Shown here one piece after another: positions 34,725 through 43,225 of a stretch of 64,000 bases of DNA. Source of the DNA: Lysobacteraceae bacterium P (GTDB lineage Bacteria > Pseudomonadota > Gammaproteobacteria > Xanthomonadales > Xanthomonadaceae); NCBI GenBank assembly GCA_005503055.1, contig SCOX01000001.1, forward strand, positions 496,001 to 560,000, given 5' to 3'. Position numbers and translations under genes: made by a program. Position 1 is the stretch's first letter. Every line of letters begins with the position of its first letter. Below the pieces are notes generated by a model. It made no database searches and was not told the DNA's origin. It saw only the letters and a program-made list of their open reading frames with translations.

Positions 34725-35687
34725 ATGAACAATCCATCCACCAACGCTCCCGCGCAGATGCAGGCCGTCCAGGTGGCGCAGTTCGGCGGCGTTGAGGCTC
34801 TGGAGTACGTCACGCTCGCCACGCCGACGCCGTCCTCCGGACAGGTGCTGGTTCGCGTGCGCGCCGCGGGCGTGGGGCCGTGGGATGCATGGATTCGCAG
34901 CGGAAACAGCGCGTTGCCGCAGCCGCTGCCGTTGACACCGGGTTCGGATATCGCCGGCACGGTGGTGGCCCTGGGCGAAGACGTGAAGGACTTCTGGCCG
35001 GGCGATGATGTTTTCGGAGTGACCAATGCGCGCTTCACCGGCGGCTACGCCGAGTACGCGCTGGCCGACGCCACGATGCTTGCGCGCAAGCCGGCGGGCT
35101 TGTCCTTCACGCAGGCGGCGGCTGTTCCCGTCGTCGCGAGCACGGCATTGCAGATGGCGTTTGAGCATTCCGACGTAGGGCCCGGCAAGCGCGTCCTGGT
35201 GCTGGGCGGCGCCGGCCTGGTCGGATCGAGCGCCGTGCAGCTGGCCCTGGACGCCGGGGCGTCGGTTATCGCCACCGGCCACCCACACCAGCTGGATGCG
35301 ATCCGCAGGCTCGGCAGCGTGGACGTCATCGACGGCAGCGGCCCTTCGCTATCGCTGCATGTGGCGCAGGTCGACATCGTCCTCGACACCGTCGGCGGAG
35401 ATTCGTTGGCGCAGGCTTACGAACTGGTCAGGCCCGGCGGCACGCTGGTCACGGCCGTGACCGAGCCCGATCAGGACCAGGCCCACACCTACGGGATTCG
35501 TGCGCTGTTCTTCCTGGTGGCGGTGAGGCAGCGCGAGCTGGATCGCATCGCCGACCTCATCGGCGATGGGAAGTTGTCGATCCCCGTGGGCGAAACCCTG
35601 CCGCTGTCGCAGGCGCGCATCGCCCACGACATGGTGGAAGGCCGGCGCGCGCGAAAGCCCGGCAAGATCGTGCTGATTCCGGATTGA
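34725..35687 (+). CDS. zinc-independent quinone oxidoreductase-like dehydrogenase (MDR superfamily)
   Basis: A 320-residue medium-chain reductase. The N-terminal GroES-like domain (VAQFGGVEALEYVTLATPTPSSGQVLVRVRAAGV) lacks zinc ligands, as in quinone oxidoreductase/zeta-crystallin proteins. The cofactor loop is LVLGGAGLVGSSAVQLA (about residues 163-179). ATG is preceded by GAAAGGA. It follows the exporter adaptor by 98 bases on the same strand and may be part of that operon, acting on quinones or reactive aldehydes. Whether it shares a substrate with the pump is inference. Confidence 0.85.
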   Translation: MNNPSTNAPAQMQAVQVAQFGGVEALEYVTLATPTPSSGQVLVRVRAAGVGPWDAWIRSGNSALPQPLPLTPGSDIAGTVVALGEDVKDFWPGDDVFGVTNARFTGGYAEYALADATMLARKPAGLSFTQAAAVPVVASTALQMAFEHSDVGPGKRVLVLGGAGLVGSSAVQLALDAGASVIATGHPHQLDAIRRLGSVDVIDGSGPSLSLHVAQVDIVLDTVGGDSLAQAYELVRPGGTLVTAVTEPDQDQAHTYGIRALFFLVAVRQRELDRIADLIGDGKLSIPVGETLPLSQARIAHDMVEGRRARKPGKIVLIPD

Positions 35688-35696
35688 ACCGCGCGG

Positions 35697-36713
35697 CTAG
35701 CGGGTCGCGGGCGCCTGCAGGCGCACGCTCGACCCTGCCGGCGGATCGAGCCGGGGTTTGCCGTCATCGGTCCAGTGCACGCGTTGCATGCGCGGCGATC
35801 GCTTGGCGGTGCACTTCATGTCGGGCCCCGGATTGGCGTGGTACACGATCCAGGTCTGACTTCCATCCGGCGAATCGAAGAAGCCGTTGTGGCCGGGTGC
35901 GTACACGCCGCCTTCGGGATTCTTGGCGAGGATGGGGCGTGCCGACTTCGTCCACGACGCCGCGTCGAGCGGATCGCTGCCACCCGGCGCGCTGAGCAGG
36001 CCGATGGCGTAGTCGTCGGACCAGCAGGCGCTGCCCGAATACGAGAGGAACAGATCGCCCTTCGGCCCGGCCAGGTACTGCGGTCCTTCGAGGATCTGCC
36101 GCCCGCCCTGCCGCTCCCACGGCTGGTCCGGGCGGGCGATGATCGTTTCCTTGCCGCTGAGCGTCCACGGATTGGACATCGCGACGATCGCCAGCACGCT
36201 GTCCGGTCCCACGTAGGGCGAATAGACGAAGTAGCGCTTTCCTTCGTGCTCGAAGGTGGTTCCGTCGATGCCGGTGTGCGCGGTCTTGAGCTGGCCGCGA
36301 TCGATCCATTGCCCGGTCGTGGGATCCTCGCCCGGGTTCTCGAGCACGAACACGCCGCGGTGGGCGTCGTCGTCGTGGCCGCTCGCGGCGGCGGTGTAGT
36401 AGAGGTACCACTTGCCTTCGATGCGATGCAGCTCGGGCGCCCAGATCGATTGCGCGTTCGCTCCGGTGGCCGGTGGACGCCATACCGTCGTTTCGGTCGC
36501 ATCCGCCAGGCGCGTGAGGTCGCCGGTCTTGCGAATGGCGATGCGGTCGCCGCGCGTACTCAGGTAGTAGTAGGCCTTTCCTTCACGCGTGATCCACGGG
36601 TCCGGCCCGGAAGGCAACAACGGATTGACGAAGCCGCCCTGCCCCGTCGCGACTGCGGTGGTCGCTAGCGACGCCAGCAACGCGGCGGCCAAACCTGCGG
36701 AAACCCTGTGCAT
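35697..36713 (-). CDS. secreted GH43 arabinofuranosidase-like enzyme (GH43_26-like)
   Basis: A 338-residue exported protein (signal cleaved about residue 25) with a five-bladed GH43 propeller. The catalytic triad is visible: Asp38 in GPDPW, Asp150 in GIDGT and Glu209 in EGPQYL. The segments IWAPELHRIEGKWYLYYTA, AMSNPWTL and YAPGHNGFF match the subfamily of exo-1,5-alpha-L-arabinofuranosidases. It should trim arabinose from arabinan or arabinogalactan in the periplasm or outside. It is divergent from the KDGal kinase gene, with a GntR-type site between them, and so probably joins that regulon. Confidence 0.85.
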   Translation of the reverse strand: MHRVSAGLAAALLASLATTAVATGQGGFVNPLLPSGPDPWITREGKAYYYLSTRGDRIAIRKTGDLTRLADATETTVWRPPATGANAQSIWAPELHRIEGKWYLYYTAAASGHDDDAHRGVFVLENPGEDPTTGQWIDRGQLKTAHTGIDGTTFEHEGKRYFVYSPYVGPDSVLAIVAMSNPWTLSGKETIIARPDQPWERQGGRQILEGPQYLAGPKGDLFLSYSGSACWSDDYAIGLLSAPGGSDPLDAASWTKSARPILAKNPEGGVYAPGHNGFFDSPDGSQTWIVYHANPGPDMKCTAKRSPRMQRVHWTDDGKPRLDPPAGSSVRLQAPATR

Positions 36714-36810
36714 TGCGCTGTCTCCCTGGGTTGGATCGACGTTCGTCCACGCGGTCGGAGTCGATCGAAAGCGATGGTCGACGCAGGCGTTGCGCCGGGC
36801 GCCCGACCTA

Positions 36811-36829
36811 AACATATAATCGGACAATA
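36811..36829 (-). promoter_or_regulatory. GntR-type operator, site A
   Basis: On the minus strand this reads TATTGTCCGATTATATGTT. It differs at one of 19 positions from site B (37945-37963) and shares the core ATTGTCNGATWAT with site C upstream of the GntR gene. The core is a near-palindrome centred on N. It lies between the divergent GH43 gene (98 bases away) and KDGal kinase gene (74 bases away) and can serve both. Confidence 0.65.
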
Positions 36830-36902
36830 CGCAACCAGCGCCGGAATATCGCGCCCACTCACCCGATCGCCGCGCATCGCGGCGCGCACACGGACTCCTG
36901 CA

Positions 36903-37832
36903 ATGAGCGAAACACGCGGCGACGCCATCGTCGGTATCAACTGGGGCAGTTCCAATTTCCGCGCCTACCTCATCGAACGCGATGGCACGGTGCGCGATGG
37001 CCTCGAAGCCGCAGCCGGCGTGGCCAGCCTGCAACGCGAAGGCATGATCGAAATGGCCGCTCGCGTGCGTGCACGCTGGCCGCACGCAACGCGGGTCTAT
37101 GCCGCCGGGATGATCGGCTCGAACGTCGGCTGGACCGATGCGGGGTATGTCGATTGCCCGGCGGGCATCGAGCGCCTGTGCGCCGGCCTGGTGGCGACAC
37201 GCATCGGCGAGCTCCCTTTGCACATCGTGCCGGGCCTTGCGTGCGTACGCACGAGCGACGTCGCACCCGACATCATGCGCGGCGAGGAAACCGAGTTGTT
37301 CGGCCTGCATGCCGGCGGGCGGCTCGACGACGCACCGGTGGTCGCACTGCCCGGCACCCATACCAAATGGGTGCGCATGCACGACGGACGCGTGAGCGAG
37401 TTCATGACGACCATGTCGGGCGAGATCTACGACCGCCTGACCGGAGCCGGTCTGCTCGCGTCGATCATCGATGGACCCAGCACCGACGGCCCCGCGTTTC
37501 GCGAAGGTGTGCGAACCGGCGCGACGCGCGCGCTCGGCCTGGGCGCGCTGTTGTTCGGTGCGCGGGCACGGGTGATTCGCGGAGTGCTGGAGCGCGCCGA
37601 CGCGAGTTCCTACCTGCGCGGATTGCTGATCGGCGCGGAAATCGCCGATGCGCTGAACCTGTATCCCGACGCCCGCGTCGCACCCGTTCCCCTGGTAGGT
37701 TCGGCGGCGGTCTGCGCGCTTTATCAGGCGGCACTGCATGAGATGGGCGTCGTTTCGCGCGTGGTCGCGTCCAGCGATGCGATCGCCCGTGGTTTCGTCG
37801 AGATCGATCGCAGGATCGAGGCATCGCGTTGA
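36903..37832 (+). CDS. dgoK: 2-dehydro-3-deoxygalactonokinase
   Basis: A 309-residue kinase. It opens with the phosphate-binding segment IVGINWGSSNFRAYLI and has the family motifs VYAAGMIGSNVGW, IMRGEETELFGL and ALPGTHTKWVRM. DgoK phosphorylates 2-keto-3-deoxygalactonate to the 6-phosphate in the De Ley-Doudoroff pathway. The dehydratase and aldolase of the same pathway are encoded 8-10 kb downstream. A shared operator (site A) lies upstream. No strong ribosome-binding site is visible before the ATG. Confidence 0.92.
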   Translation: MSETRGDAIVGINWGSSNFRAYLIERDGTVRDGLEAAAGVASLQREGMIEMAARVRARWPHATRVYAAGMIGSNVGWTDAGYVDCPAGIERLCAGLVATRIGELPLHIVPGLACVRTSDVAPDIMRGEETELFGLHAGGRLDDAPVVALPGTHTKWVRMHDGRVSEFMTTMSGEIYDRLTGAGLLASIIDGPSTDGPAFREGVRTGATRALGLGALLFGARARVIRGVLERADASSYLRGLLIGAEIADALNLYPDARVAPVPLVGSAAVCALYQAALHEMGVVSRVVASSDAIARGFVEIDRRIEASR

Positions 37833-37944
37833 GCACTCGGACGCTCATGCATCCGTTTTTCGAGAGGGCGTACGCACCTTGCGTGGCGTCATGTGTCCCA
37901 TCCTGCGTTTCGCCTTTACAGGCCTTGTTGCGGCGCAACGTGCA

Positions 37945-37963
37945 TATTGTCTGATTATATGTT
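37945..37963 (+). promoter_or_regulatory. GntR-type operator, site B
   Basis: TATTGTCTGATTATATGTT lies 35 bases before the aldose 1-epimerase start and is almost identical to site A on the other strand. It would control the mutarotase and perhaps the following GH5, TonB receptor and propeller genes. Confidence 0.65.
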
Positions 37964-37998
37964 TTTGTCTGCTCCACGCCGGATGGAGGTCGAGAGCG

Positions 37999-39144
37999 AT
38001 GGGGCTTGGCAAGGGGATGGCAGTCGGTTGCATGGGCGCATTGGCGCTCGCAATGGTGCCGGTCGCGCACGCACAACAGCGCAGCGTCGTCGGCAGCCTG
38101 CCCGATGGCACTCAGGTCGAAACACTCACGCTCAGCGACAGCGCCGGCATGAAAGCCAGCGTGCTCACGCTCGGTGCCGCGCTGCATTCGCTCGATGTTC
38201 CCGACCGCGACGGCAAGCTTGCCGACGTGGTGCTCGGCGACGCGACGCTGGCGGCCACGCTCGCCAAGCCGCAGTACTTCGGCACGATCGTCGGCCGCTT
38301 CGCCAACCGCATCGCACACGGCAAGTTCAAGCTGGACGGCCGCGATTACAGCGTGCCGACCAACGACGGCCCCAACACCCTGCACGGCGGCACGCGCGGC
38401 TTCGACAAGGTGGTGTGGGAAGTCGTCGATGCGAAGCCCGACCGCGTCACGCTGCGCTACGTCAGCCCCGACGGTGACCAGGGTTACCCCGGCAAGCTCA
38501 CCGTCACCGCGACGTATGCGCTGGAAGGCGATGGCCGCCTGGCGATCGAGTACCGCGCCACCACCGACGCACCGACCATCGTCAACCTCAGCAACCACGC
38601 GTACTGGAACCTGTCGGGCGAAGGCTCCGGCACCGCGATGGACCAAGAATTGACGATCGCCGCCGACGCCTACACGCCGGTCGACGAGACCCTGATTCCG
38701 ACCGGCGAGGTCACGCCCGTCGCCGGCACGGTGTTCGATTTCCGCACGCCCAAGCCGATCGGCCGCGACCTGCGCAACGGCTCGGAGGCGCAGCTGCTGC
38801 GCGGCCGTGGCTATGACCACAACTGGGTCGTCAGCCGCAAACCGGCGAAACAGGCGCGCGAAGTGGCGCGCGTGCACGATCCGCGCTCCGGTCGCGTGAT
38901 GACGCTGGCGTCCGCGCAGCCCGGGCTGCAGTTCTATTCCGGCAATTTCCTGGACGGCACCACGGTCGGCAAGAGCGGCCGCGTGTACCGCCAGGGCGAT
39001 GCCTTCGTGCTCGAACCGCAATTGTTTCCGGACACGCCGAATCAACCGTCGTTCGGTTCGGCGCGCCTCGCGCCCGGCCAGCAATACGTGAACCGCATGG
39101 TCTATCGCTTCAGCACCGACCAGGGCGCACGCAAGACCCCGTAA
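37999..39144 (+). CDS. galM: exported aldose 1-epimerase (galactose mutarotase)
   Basis: A 381-residue protein with a signal peptide (MGCMGALALAMVPVAHA-like, cleaved before QQRS). The mutarotase domain holds GRFANRIAHGKF, PNTLHGG, the catalytic region LSNHAYWNLSGEG (His acid), DHNWVV and FVLEPQLFPDTPNQP (Glu base). It interconverts sugar anomers, making the beta-anomer needed by the dehydrogenase of the pathway. GGAGGT lies eight bases before the ATG. Export to the periplasm is typical in such TonB-linked loci. Confidence 0.92.
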   Translation: MGLGKGMAVGCMGALALAMVPVAHAQQRSVVGSLPDGTQVETLTLSDSAGMKASVLTLGAALHSLDVPDRDGKLADVVLGDATLAATLAKPQYFGTIVGRFANRIAHGKFKLDGRDYSVPTNDGPNTLHGGTRGFDKVVWEVVDAKPDRVTLRYVSPDGDQGYPGKLTVTATYALEGDGRLAIEYRATTDAPTIVNLSNHAYWNLSGEGSGTAMDQELTIAADAYTPVDETLIPTGEVTPVAGTVFDFRTPKPIGRDLRNGSEAQLLRGRGYDHNWVVSRKPAKQAREVARVHDPRSGRVMTLASAQPGLQFYSGNFLDGTTVGKSGRVYRQGDAFVLEPQLFPDTPNQPSFGSARLAPGQQYVNRMVYRFSTDQGARKTP

Positions 39145-39180
39145 GCCGGCGGCCGTCACGGCGCCAATGCCACCGCAGCG

Positions 39181-39198
39181 CGACGGCCCCGGCCGTCG
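39181..39198. other. GC-rich hairpin between galM and the GH5-like gene
   Basis: CGACGGCC-CC-GGCCGTCG forms a perfect eight-base-pair stem in the 103-base gap. There is no following run of T, so it is more likely an mRNA-stabilising or attenuating hairpin than a classical terminator. Confidence 0.45.
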
Positions 39199-39247
39199 TG
39201 GAGGCCGGAGGCATGCCCGAATCCACACAGGAAAGGAGATGCATCCG

Positions 39248-40408
39248 ATGCACAGATGGCTAACGCACCTGCTCGCAGCCGTGCTCATCGTGGGCGCGCC
39301 GACGCAGGCCATCGCGCAGGCCGCCACGGGCGAGCGCTGGTCGCAGGCCGAAGCGAACGCGTGGTACGAGAAGCAGCCGTGGCTGGTCGGCAGCAACTAC
39401 ATCCCGGCCAATTCGATCAACCAACTGGAGATGTGGCAGGCCGAGACTTTCGATCCCAAGCGCATCGACCTGGAACTGGGTTGGGCGCAGGACATGGGCA
39501 TGAACACCATGCGCGTGTTCCTGCACGATCTGGCCTGGCAGCAGGATCCGGCGGGCTTCAAGCGCCGCCTCGAAACCTTCCTGCAGATCTCCGCCAAACA
39601 CGGCATCAAGCCGATGCTGGTGCTGTTCGATTCGTGCTGGGATCCGGATCCCAAGCTAGGCCCGCAGCGTCCGCCGATTCCCGGCGTCCACAACTCCGGC
39701 TGGGTCCAGGGCCCCGGCACCGCCGCGCTCGATGATCCGAAGCAGCACGCGCGCCTCGAGCGTTACGTGAAGGACATCGTCGCCACCTACGGCAAGGACG
39801 AGCGCGTACTGGCCTGGGACGTGTGGAACGAGCCCGACAACGAAGGCGGCGGCAGCGGCTTCTACACGCCGCGCGAGAGCAAGCACAAGTTCGACCGCGT
39901 CGCCGAGTTGCTGCCGAAGGTGTTCGCCTGGGCACGTTCGCAGAAGCCGACGCAGCCGTTGACCAGCGGCCTGTGGCACAACCCGGACTGGAACAAGCTG
40001 GAAGGTCTCAATCGCGTCGAGAAGGTGCAGATCGAGCAGTCCGATGTGATCTCGTTCCACACCTACGCCTGGCCGGAGGATTTCGCCCAGCGCGTGCGCG
40101 AGCTCGAGGTCTACGGCCGTCCGCTTCTGTGCACCGAGTACCTCGCACGCGGCGCCGGTTCGACCATCGACGGCGTGCTGCCGGTGGCCAAGAAGTCCAA
40201 CGTCGCGATGTACAACTGGGGTTTCGTCGACGGCAAGACGCAGACGCGTTTCCCGTGGGATTCGTGGGAGCGTCCGTACACGCAGAAGCCGCCGACCCTG
40301 TGGTTCCACGACCTGCTGCACGGCGATGGAAAGCCTTACCGCCCGCGCGAGATCGAGATCATCCGCGCGCTCACCAAAGCGCCAAAGAACGAAGTTCCCG
40401 CCCTCTGA
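39248..40408 (+). CDS. secreted GH5-like (clan GH-A) glycoside hydrolase
   Basis: A 386-residue exported TIM-barrel enzyme (signal ends at about AIAQA). Likely catalytic residues are Glu195 (acid/base, in VWNEPDNEG) and Glu297 (nucleophile, in LLCTEYLARG), the clan GH-A arrangement. MNTMRVFLHDLAW, FDSCWDP and ISFHTYAWPE line the active site. The exact subfamily and substrate cannot be read by eye; such proteins are often misnamed xylanase. The start at 39248 is preferred because AGGAG is nine bases upstream; the ATG at 39239 abuts it. It probably acts on the galactose or arabinose polymer of this locus. Confidence 0.8.
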   Translation: MHRWLTHLLAAVLIVGAPTQAIAQAATGERWSQAEANAWYEKQPWLVGSNYIPANSINQLEMWQAETFDPKRIDLELGWAQDMGMNTMRVFLHDLAWQQDPAGFKRRLETFLQISAKHGIKPMLVLFDSCWDPDPKLGPQRPPIPGVHNSGWVQGPGTAALDDPKQHARLERYVKDIVATYGKDERVLAWDVWNEPDNEGGGSGFYTPRESKHKFDRVAELLPKVFAWARSQKPTQPLTSGLWHNPDWNKLEGLNRVEKVQIEQSDVISFHTYAWPEDFAQRVRELEVYGRPLLCTEYLARGAGSTIDGVLPVAKKSNVAMYNWGFVDGKTQTRFPWDSWERPYTQKPPTLWFHDLLHGDGKPYRPREIEIIRALTKAPKNEVPAL

Positions 40409-40421
40409 CCCGGCGATCCGC

Positions 40422-40444
40422 CGGCGGTCCCGAACGGACCGCCG
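40422..40444. other. GC-rich hairpin upstream of the TonB receptor gene
   Basis: CGGCGGTCC-CGAAC-GGACCGCCG is a perfect nine-base-pair stem with a five-base loop between the GH5-like stop and the receptor start. It has no T-run. It may stabilise or separate the two parts of the transcript. Confidence 0.45.
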
Positions 40445-40477
40445 CGGAACGCCATGCCTTCGTCCGGAGACGATGCC

Positions 40478-43225
40478 ATGAACCGACGCTTCCCACGCTC
40501 GCTGCTGTCGCTTTCGATCCTGTCCGCACTGGTACTGCCGCCGCTGGCGCATGCGCAGGACACCACCGCCGGCGCGACGGCGCAGCAGGCACAACCCGCC
40601 TCGTCGCAGGAAGCGACCGACCTGGACACCGTCACGGTGACCGCGCTGCGCCAGAGCCTTGAAACGGCGCAGAACATCAAGCAGGAATCGGACATGATCG
40701 TGGATTCGATCGTGGCCGAGGACATCGGCAAGCTGCCCGACAACAGCGTCGCCGACGCACTGCAACGCATCACCGGCGTGCAGATCGCGCAGGGCAACCA
40801 GGGCGAAACCACCAACGTGGTCATCCGCGGCCTGCCCAACGTCATCACCACCCTCAACGGCCGCGAGATCTTCAGCTCGTCCGGTCGTGGCTTCGCCTTC
40901 CAGAACCTGCCGGCGACCGCGGTCAAGACGCTGAGCGTGTACAAGACCAGCGAGGCCACCCTCCCCCTCGGCGGCATTGCCGGCCTGGTCGACATACAGC
41001 TGCGCCGTCCATTCGACTTCGACGACCGCGAAATCGCCGGTACCTACACCGCTACGCACAGCAAGTACGGTGGCAAGGTCGATCCCAACGCGAGCCTGTT
41101 GCTCAGTGATCGCTGGGACACCGATGCCGGCGAGTTCGGCGCGTTGGTCAACTTCGGCTACCTCGGCAAGAACTACGCTTACGATGCCGTATGGGGCGAC
41201 TTCCCGAAGGTCGTGACCGACGGCAGCGGGCAACCAATCCGCACCGCGGGCGGCGACCTCATCGCCGCGCCCAACGGCTGGGGCACGTCGTACAACGACG
41301 GCCATCGCGAGCGCGGCGCCTTCAACTACGCGCTGCAATGGAAGCCGCGCGAAGACACCGAGATCTACCTGGAAGGCCTGTACGACTGGGTGCGCGACAG
41401 TTACGCGAACGCCTTCTACTTCACCTTCCCGGTCGGTGCGGTCACGCCTTCGCAACTGGGCGTGAGTGGACACTGCTATCCCAACCAGCTCGACGGCGCC
41501 CTCGCCGGCCAGACCATCTGCGACGCTTCCAATGGCGTGTGGACGGGCGATACGTACGCCGCCACCAGCACGCAAGCGCACGAGCAACGCGGCCAGGACA
41601 TCCAGAACGCGCTCGGCCTGAAGTGGGACGGCGACCGGCTGCACCTGTCGACCGAGTTCTCGCGTACCTCGGGCTACTACCGCGACGAGAACTTCATTAT
41701 CGACACCTTCCTGTCCGGTCCGATCACGACCGTGTGGGAAGGCACTTCCGGCAGTCACCAGAACTGGTACCTCGCCGGCGACCCCGCGCTGGATCCGTCG
41801 CGTTTCTATCTCAACGGCCTGTTCCAGACCTGGGGCTATTCGTACGGCGAAGAAAACGCGTGGCGCGGCGACGGCCACTTCGACTTCGTCGACGGCCCCA
41901 TCGCCTCGATCCAGTTCGGTCTGCGCTATGCGGACCGTTCGGCTGAGGCGAAGGGCAGCGTCGAGATCTCCACGCCGCCGCCGGGTGGCGCGGGTACGGG
42001 CAACATCACCGCCAATCCGAATCCGGCCAACCAGGTCGTCTCGCTGTTCCCGGCCGATGAGTTCTTCCGCAGCAAGCGCGGCAACGCCGCACTGCACCAG
42101 AAATGGCTCACGCCCTCCTACGATTACCTGATCGACAGCGCGGACTTCCTGCGCTCGTTCTATGGCCTGCAACCGGGCCTGGCGGCAGAGAATCCCGGCC
42201 GCTTCTTCGACATCGGCGAAGAGAAGACCGCCGGTTACGTGCAGGCGAAGTACGACACCGAGATGTTCGGCATTCCGATCGACGGCCTACTCGGCGTTCG
42301 CGTGGAGAAGGTCAGTCGCGACCTGGATGCGTTCGCCTTCGATGCCAGCACCGGCATCTACAGCCCGCTCAGCCGCAGCACCGACGACACCAACACGCTG
42401 CCCAACGCCAGCCTCAACATGCACTTCAGCGATGAGTGGCAGTTGCGCCTGGTCGCGGCGAAGACGCTGAGCTACCCGGACTTCGGCGCGCTCAACCCCT
42501 CGCTCTCGCTCAATCCAGGCACGATCAACCGCGCCGGCATCGCCTCCAGCGGCAATCCGGACCTGACGCCGATCGAATCGCTCAACTACGACGCATCGAT
42601 CGAGTGGTATTTCTCGCCGGTCGGCTACGCCAGCCTGGGCCTGTTCTATCGCGACATCGACGGCTACATCCAGAACTACGTCACCAACACCGTCATCGGC
42701 GGCGAGAACTTCGAGCTTTCCTCGCCGCAGAGCGCCGGCAGCGGCCATCTGCAAGGCGCGGAGTTCGCCTGGCAGCAGACGTTCGACTTCCTGCCCGGTG
42801 CGTGGAGCGGCCTGGGCGCGCAGTTCAACTACACCTACATCGACGGCTCGACCCGCTCGCCGCAGTTCATCGGCGGCCCGGAGATCTCGCGTCCGCTCCA
42901 GAACGTGTCGAAGAACAACTACAACGCAGTGCTGTTCTACGAGAACTTCGGTGTGTCGGCGCGACTGGCCTACGGCTACCGCAGCCGCTACATCGACTTC
43001 TTCACCCAGCCCACGGTGGCCGGCAACGAAGACCAGGTGGAACCGGCCAGCTCGCTGGACTTCTCGGTGAGCTACGACGTCACGCCGCGGCAGACGGTGA
43101 TCTTCTCCGCCACCAACCTGCTCGGCGAAGACCTACATCAATTCTGGGGCGATGGCGATACGCGTCCGCGCGATATCCGCTTCCAGGATCAGACCATCGG
43201 CCTGGGCTACCGGTTCAAGCTGTGA
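40478..43225 (+). CDS. TonB-dependent outer-membrane receptor (carbohydrate type)
   Basis: A 915-residue receptor. The signal peptide ends at AHAQD. The TonB-box region (DLDTVTVTALRQSLETAQ) precedes a plug domain with SIVAEDIGKLPDNSVADALQRITGVQI, VVIRGLPNVITTLNGREIF and TLSVYKTSEATLPLGGIAGLVDIQLRRP. The 22-strand barrel ends with aromatic GLGYRFKL. This is the subtype found in oligosaccharide uptake systems of Caulobacter and Xanthomonas relatives. Its neighbours suggest import of arabinogalactan- or galactan-derived oligomers. Its stop overlaps the next ATG by one base. Confidence 0.93.
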   Translation: MNRRFPRSLLSLSILSALVLPPLAHAQDTTAGATAQQAQPASSQEATDLDTVTVTALRQSLETAQNIKQESDMIVDSIVAEDIGKLPDNSVADALQRITGVQIAQGNQGETTNVVIRGLPNVITTLNGREIFSSSGRGFAFQNLPATAVKTLSVYKTSEATLPLGGIAGLVDIQLRRPFDFDDREIAGTYTATHSKYGGKVDPNASLLLSDRWDTDAGEFGALVNFGYLGKNYAYDAVWGDFPKVVTDGSGQPIRTAGGDLIAAPNGWGTSYNDGHRERGAFNYALQWKPREDTEIYLEGLYDWVRDSYANAFYFTFPVGAVTPSQLGVSGHCYPNQLDGALAGQTICDASNGVWTGDTYAATSTQAHEQRGQDIQNALGLKWDGDRLHLSTEFSRTSGYYRDENFIIDTFLSGPITTVWEGTSGSHQNWYLAGDPALDPSRFYLNGLFQTWGYSYGEENAWRGDGHFDFVDGPIASIQFGLRYADRSAEAKGSVEISTPPPGGAGTGNITANPNPANQVVSLFPADEFFRSKRGNAALHQKWLTPSYDYLIDSADFLRSFYGLQPGLAAENPGRFFDIGEEKTAGYVQAKYDTEMFGIPIDGLLGVRVEKVSRDLDAFAFDASTGIYSPLSRSTDDTNTLPNASLNMHFSDEWQLRLVAAKTLSYPDFGALNPSLSLNPGTINRAGIASSGNPDLTPIESLNYDASIEWYFSPVGYASLGLFYRDIDGYIQNYVTNTVIGGENFELSSPQSAGSGHLQGAEFAWQQTFDFLPGAWSGLGAQFNYTYIDGSTRSPQFIGGPEISRPLQNVSKNNYNAVLFYENFGVSARLAYGYRSRYIDFFTQPTVAGNEDQVEPASSLDFSVSYDVTPRQTVIFSATNLLGEDLHQFWGDGDTRPRDIRFQDQTIGLGYRFKL

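Noticed and set aside
39656-42172. 838-codon minus-strand frame opposite the first TonB receptor
   Set aside because: The receptor on the plus strand has all family motifs; the antisense frame has none.
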